From: Rhizophagus clarus
Lineage: Eukaryota; Glomeromycota; Glomeromycetes; Glomerales; Glomeraceae
NCBI GenBank assembly: GCA_015698045.1
Contig: BLAL01000020.1
Location: 248,001 to 312,000, forward strand
Direction of reading: 5' to 3'
Length of the DNA: 64,000 bases
The position numbers and the translations under genes are program-made. This document shows positions 58,736 through 64,000 of the stretch, one piece after another. Under the pieces are notes generated by a model, which was given only the letters and a program-made list of their open reading frames with translations, had not been told where the DNA came from and did no database searches. Position 1 is the stretch's first letter; the number at the start of each line of letters is the position of its first letter.

Positions 58736-61700
58736 TTTCAATGAATGAATAGGAAAAGAAAGATTATGAGCAGATAGGACGAGTTGATAGGATTACAAGC
58801 GGAAAAAACGAATGGATAGAAAAATATTATGAACGGCGAAGGATGCCACTCCTGAGGTGTATGCTTAATCCTAAGGCAGGTAGTTTGGTTATGGTGTACG
58901 ACCACTCTGTCTAAATGACCGTTCTCATTATGACTTGAGGTGAATAAGCCGGGCTGACTTAGGCTTAGTATTTTGTAGGATATCGGCCCTTTGTTAAACA
59001 TAAACTCTTAAAGATCATAATGATTGGTTAGTTTTAAGCCTTCGAAGGAAAGTCTCATATGTTAATTATGGTGAGAGTAGTCGAGTAAGGAAACTGCATC
59101 CTTTTTTTTGAATTACTTTTTTAATTTTAAAATCGATTTTTCATTAGAAAATGGTCAATATAATAAAGAATTTTTCTTGGTTCATAACTCTCCATCTATC
59201 AAGGTAAATAATTTATTAGGTTTTTCCAATAATCATCATTAATATGAATAGCTTTAGTATTAATAATTGTAAACGATGTATTAATTTAGCTTGCTATAAA
59301 ATCTATAATTTTATGTCAAGGAGAATATCTTGAAAATTACATCAAATAAAAATATACACGTTGGATGAGACTTCCCAATCACAAAGGACCAAAGAATTAA
59401 CAATTGAAGTACGGTCTGTGGTACAACAGGATCAGTCTTTTATTAATAAATTTTTTAATTAAAATAGTCGGTTAATTAGCAGTTACTGGATATCCGTCAA
59501 ATTATTCACCGATCTAAACTTATTTATTATACATAAGAATCTCATTTACTATAATTAATCGGATTCGGTTTCCTATTAAAATATTGTAATTGTATATTAT
59601 TGTAAAATGATTTTCTTTTATAAAAATTAAAATAATTATTAATAAAATAATCAAAATATAAATGGTAAAAATATTTTGTATCTTTTGTTGATATTACTGT
59701 AATGAGGCCATTTAGAACCTTAAATTTTTTTGGTGGAAAATACTCGGTCCTTTAATTTACCGATATGTCATTTTGATGCAAGTTGCAAACATTCTTGATC
59801 ACGCTTCTAAAACAAATTAGCGTTACGAACCTATATTATACGATACACTGACATCGCACAATATTGAATGATTATCATCATTAGTATAGTACTTGCATTG
59901 AGATTGTTGTTTTTATTCCAACATGCACCTTTTTTTTTTTACTCTAATATAGGCTGTGATTATAAAGATGAAATTTTACGAAAAACAAATAATATTAGAA
60001 CATCATTCTAATCCGTAAATGGACATAAAAAATTTTTTTAGTTAAATGTTTTTGTTGTTCAAATAGTTGACTTCTTTAGTAAATTTCTTAAAATTCGCAC
60101 AATTATTAATATTACACAATATAAAAAATATATGTAATTTGATTAGAAGAAAGAATGTTAAAAAAAAAAAACTGAAAATCAAAGAAAAAAAGGAAAATGG
60201 CAACAAAGGTTTTGATACAAAGTACTGTGTTAACGATCTATGTAGCGCGGTATTATTATAAATCCTTTTCCTGATCTACTCCCATTTCCATTTGTTGGTT
60301 GGTAATTTGCCTCAATTTTATTTGCAATCTAAAAAGGGATACCAAAGAATTTTACGGGTATAATTACAAGGAATATGGTGACATATTTGAATGGTGATGA
60401 ATGAAGCATAGTTTTAGGACAGGATTAATCAATTTACATTTCTTTGTGTTTAGCCATCATAAATATTTCCGATATCTAAAAGCTAAACTTTGCTAATCTA
60501 CCGATACATATTACTTGCAAATTAATATTGAATTTTAAAAGCTTTGATATTATCTAATAATTTTACCTCCAAAAAGTCCGTTCACAAAAGAAAAAAAATG
60601 AACATTAGTTAATGTTCTTATCAAAATTATTAAAAACATCCTCACTTTTCGCACCGGGAATAATAAGCTGGTTTAAATCAATATAGTGATATACATTGAA
60701 AAGAAAATTCTAATAAATAAACCATTACCTGTATAAAGTATACTTTTTTCATTGAAAAGTATTTTTCCTGTTTATTATGAAAGTCCATTTTTTTTTATTT
60801 AAGTATCAAAGATTCATATTTGATCGTGTCAGTATAATGATCATTATTACTGTGTGTAGTACGGTAATTTGTCTATATACCCCAGAAAATCATCTGAAAA
60901 TTTTTTTGTTAAACAAGTTTTCCTGTGTTTGTTGATCATTTCTAAGATTTCTTCGGTTGTGGGTAATGGTTATATCGGTGCCAGATAGAATTCATTGTAT
61001 TTGCTATTACTTAATTCTTGACCTCTTCGTTTGTTTCCCTTCTATCTTCTTTTTCCACCACGTCCACAGTCCGCTTACCTTGAACCGTTTCTTTCTTTTT
61101 AATTGTTAGCTGGCCGACACCTTGATTTCTCTTTACGCTATTTCGACCGTTATTGTGTCATCTTTCTACCATCTAAAATAATTTGATTCTACGAAAAGCA
61201 CACATTTGCCTTGAAGGAAACCTCTTTAATATTTGCTTATCAGATGGATTTCAGCTCGAACTGTTTGAGTTTAAACAGTTTTTTATTCACTTCTCCTAAT
61301 GCAGTTGGTTTTTATAGTCTTTTCAGTATATGAGAAAAAATAACGTGTGTCATACTTCCTAGTTTTTCATGTTCTTCGTACAAATTAGTGGAACGTCGAT
61401 TACTTCTTTCTTCGGGCTTCCATTCTGATTCCTTTCCGCGTTGGCTCCGTTCGTTGCTACATTTCCTTTTTTCTATGCGTTACTCTTGTGGCTCGATTTA
61501 ATATTCTATATGATTCACGTGTCTCTGATGAAACTCGTCTCGTCGTCTTTGTAGATTTCATAACATACTTTCTGCACACTTTAACACTAGTTCTACAATT
61601 TCAACGTTCAGTCCTTTATACCTTCCTAGGCTTTCAAAATAACTAGGTTCTTTTTTGTTTTTCCTGAAAACTTTACATATATACTTTGCGTGAACGTATC

Positions 61701-62602
61701 TTTTCGCGTAATCTTGAAGTTTCGTTTATTAAAGTGTATATGTTCCATAAAACTTTATTGAAACGGATTGTTATCCTCTTGTGGCCTATTATTTTGTTTT
61801 GACTCTATTACATAATTGACTTTGTCATTATTTTAAGTAAAAATTTCGTTTTTCTTTTTATGACAAATGTTTAGTGGAAAGAGTTATAAATGATTAATTT
61901 TCTTTTTCATTGAAATTCTTCTACTATATTATCACCGCCAGTATAATTAATTATCTCTTTTTTTTTAAAACACGAAAATTATATTCAAACGATCGTGTCA
62001 GAGGACGGCAACAATTGGCAATAAATATTCATTTTTTTTATTAGGCTTTATAATTACCAAAAATTATACGGTCATCTATTTCCATGGTACATATTGTCTC
62101 ACATCACATGTATAAGCGACTATCAATATCGTCTTTAAATTATTTATAATATTTGGAAGCCATCTACATTGTTGTTATGGCCTACTAGGCAAAAGCATAT
62201 TGAATATATCTATAAGTTTCTTGTGTGAATATGTGCTTTATCGCTATGTGAACATTTCTGTGGATTGCAGATCAAATTCTCTTTGCTTATGAGAATGATC
62301 CTATGATCCTCACGAAATCTTAAACTATATCGATCATTTGAATTGGGTAACTGAACCACATTCTTAAAGTAACATTGCATAAGATTCTATCATGTTTCTT
62401 GATAATTATAATCACAAAAAAAAAAAATTTTACTGCAGAATTTAGCGAAATGAATTTACTTGTGCACGAAAGCTTCTATAGTAAATTAAGGTTCCCGCCA
62501 AGCAAATAACTAATTATATTGCGTGTAACTTAGTAATCTAGGTCCTACAGTGCACAGTTGTTTGTGCTACATATCATAAGCGATCACAAATCACAAACAA
62601 AT

Positions 62603-63220
62603 ATGTCACTACTGCGTTATATGCCCAAACAGTGCTTTTCTTGCTCAAAAAAAAAAAAAAAAAAAAAAAAGGATTATAAAAGTAGTAACAAATCTTTGAA
62701 GTTTCAAATGACCATAAAGTCTTGTTTAAAATGTCGATTTAAAAAAAATTTCTTTAAGTGCTGTAACAAATGTAAATTAAAACACTTTAAATTAAATTAT
62801 GGAAAATCCCCAAGTGGAAATAATGAAATTGACAAGATTTTTAGAGATAATTATTGTGAAAGTAATTCATCAAAAGAATTAATTGAATGGATACCCTACA
62901 ATGAATTTAAAAATATCGCGTGTATTGGTATTGAGAAAGTACCTTCAAAGTATTATATTGCTAGATACCGCAAAGTTAATATTACAGTGATACTAATGAA
63001 ATTTGAAAGTATAGAAGATTTACTTAATTATTGAAATAAAGTAAGTTCCTTAATAATTTTTGACCCTTGAATCCTAAAATAATTCTACATTATTATATTG
63101 TAAATGTTATAGATATTGATAAGTATAAAGGAAGAAATTCTAGAGCCCCTTAAATCTTATACAATTCATGGAATATCTAAAAATCCCACATCACTTAATT
63201 ATATATTAATAAATATTTAG
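62603..63220 (+). pseudogene. Truncated zinc-ribbon kinase, N-lobe only
   Basis: Exon 1 (62603-63040) starts MSLLRYMPKQCFSC, passes a lysine run coded by a 24-A tract, then a cysteine-rich ribbon (SCLKCRF, CCNKCKLKHFKLNY), the linker (GNNEIDKIF), LIEWIPYNEF, and a poor N-lobe (IACIGIEKVPSKYYIARYRK, ITVILMKFES). A TGA at 63032-63034 interrupts it three codons before the donor GTAAGT. Exon 2 (63113-63220) continues in phase: ILISIKEEILEPLKSYTIHG, ISKNPTSLNYILINI, stop. The glycine loop is lost and the beta-3 lysine position reads VILMKF. There is no C-lobe downstream. The piece ends at the same hinge point as the modules of the 36.8-41.9 kb array. Confidence 0.7.
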
Positions 63221-63362
63221 GATATTTATTGAGATATTTGCAATTATGTAGACTGTTAATTAAGTAGTTGAATATTAAAAGATTATCAACAATGATTAAG
63301 CTAATACAAACAACCCGATAAACAATCAAATTATACTTTTATGTCGCATATTATTAGACTTA
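63221..63362. other. Short spacer
   Basis: AT-rich. Any C-lobe that once followed the truncated kinase is not recognisable here. Confidence 0.5.
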
Positions 63363-63625
63363 GGCCGTTCTCAAGCGCCTCCCTCAATGGGTTAATCATT
63401 GACTAAAAAGGCAAATTATGATGACCATTTAAATCAAAAAAACCTGGAGCTACGAACCATCTTTTTTTTTCATAGAGTTGCGCTGATTGGTTAAAAAGTG
63501 CTATTTTTCCTAATTTGTATCATATTTCCTCGTGTTGCTTGCCATTTTTACTCAATTGATTGTAATCCTTGAGCACTATTTCAATCAATGGCCAATCACA
63601 TTGAGGGAGGCGCTTGAGAACGGCC
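63363..63625. mobile_element. MITE with 27-bp terminal inverted repeats and TTA target duplication
   Basis: The left end (63363-63389, beginning GGCCGTTCTCAAGCGCCTCC) is an exact reverse complement of the right end (63599-63625). The 263-bp element is bounded on each side by TTA (63360-63362 and 63626-63628). Perfect ends and an intact 3-bp TTA duplication are the hallmarks of Harbinger/Tourist-type MITEs and point to a recent insertion. No transposase is encoded. Confidence 0.9.
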
Positions 63626-63628
63626 TTA

Positions 63629-64000
63629 ATTATCCTAACCAAATCCTTGTTAAATAGTATCATACCTATTATTAGAAATGTTAAATCTATATCTTATATT
63701 CATTTCTTTATATTATTAGGTGAGTAAATGTTTATAATCTTAAAAATTGTAAATAAATACAAATGAACATAAAAACAGATTAAGAAAAAACGAATAAGTA
63801 AAACATTCATAATATGGATAACATAAATCTGTAAGTTAATTTATTAAACGAATTTATATAATCATAAATGGTTTATTTAATTTATAAAATTGTGTGATAT
63901 AATTGAACACGCATTTATAATAAATATCACCAATTTTTTGTGAAAATTAGGCCGGGATAAATTTACATTTTTAATGATTCTCACATAAGTTTTGATTTCA
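63629..64000. other. Right-edge interval without recognised features
   Basis: AT-rich sequence with no supportable frame or repeat. Confidence 0.6.

Larger units (their letters stand above)
54838..62602. other. Long gene-poor, repeat-rich interval
   Basis: No gene is supportable across this stretch. It contains the ~308-bp tandem repeat (56446-57370), a T-rich minisatellite-like tract (58384-58735), and two islands of more balanced composition with broken open frames (about 58790-59110 and 60960-61680) that may be old coding relics. Hydrophobic frames such as 57190-57558 and 58364-58752 are read from T-rich low-complexity DNA. Confidence 0.55.

Noticed and set aside
57190..58752. Hydrophobic Phe/Leu/Ile-rich frames suggesting membrane proteins
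   Set aside because: They come from T-rich low-complexity DNA in several registers and have no splice-linked or family support.
58790..59001. Minus-strand frame with HNQTTCLRIKHTPQEWHP in a more balanced-composition patch
   Set aside because: No family recognised and no ATG-led or spliced structure; kept only as a possible relic in the interval entry.
1..64000. tRNA, rRNA or CRISPR array
   Set aside because: No A/B box pairs with cloverleaf, no rRNA core words and no spaced short direct repeats were seen on reading.

Overview
The window looks like nuclear DNA of an arbuscular mycorrhizal fungus (Glomeromycotina, most like Rhizophagus). It is very AT-rich and full of long A/T homopolymers, and its genes carry many short GT-AG introns of about 50-120 bases. 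The gene content also fits: RNF213-like giant AAA+ proteins, BTB-TLDc proteins, F-box/LRR proteins and protein kinases headed by a CxxC...WCxPC zinc ribbon are families known to be expanded there. The species is an inference. All exon structures were built by eye from reading frame, splice sites and family similarity.

Layout. 1-11,662 (minus): a 12-exon RNF213/mysterin-like gene of at least 3,600 residues, with an N-terminal CBM20-like domain and two AAA+ modules; its 3' end runs off the left edge. 15,843-17,399 (minus): an eight-exon seven-helix receptor of 317 residues, followed by decayed tandem copies of its own 5' region to about 19.5 kb. 21,684-21,902 (minus): a cysteine-rich exon. 22,817-24,487 (minus): an F-box/LRR protein. 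26,599-27,993 (minus): a BTB-BACK-TLDc protein. 31,723-35,065 (minus): three SUMO-like genes or gene remnants with one shared exon plan, none ending in the diglycine that SUMO needs for conjugation.

36,769-41,875 (plus) is the most striking locus. It reads as one nine-exon gene of 1,503 codons made of eight tandem copies of [zinc ribbon - linker - kinase N-lobe], each cut at the kinase hinge, with a single C-lobe after the last copy. A conventional two-lobe relative lies tail-to-tail with it at 44,820-46,361. Two further pieces of the same family are decayed: kinase-module scraps at 52.25-52.49 kb and a truncated kinase at 62.6-63.2 kb.

The right half (46.4-64 kb) is mostly gene-poor and repeat-rich. 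It holds a GC-rich hAT-like insertion, a degenerate mobile-element-like ORF flanked by short direct repeats, a DUF4419 pseudogene with at least three lesions, a ~308-bp tandem repeat (three copies), and a MITE with 27-bp inverted ends and a TTA duplication. No rRNA, tRNA or CRISPR array was found. The working theme is ubiquitin-like signalling (RNF213, F-box, BTB, SUMO-like) and kinase/receptor signalling, shaped by repeated local duplication and decay.
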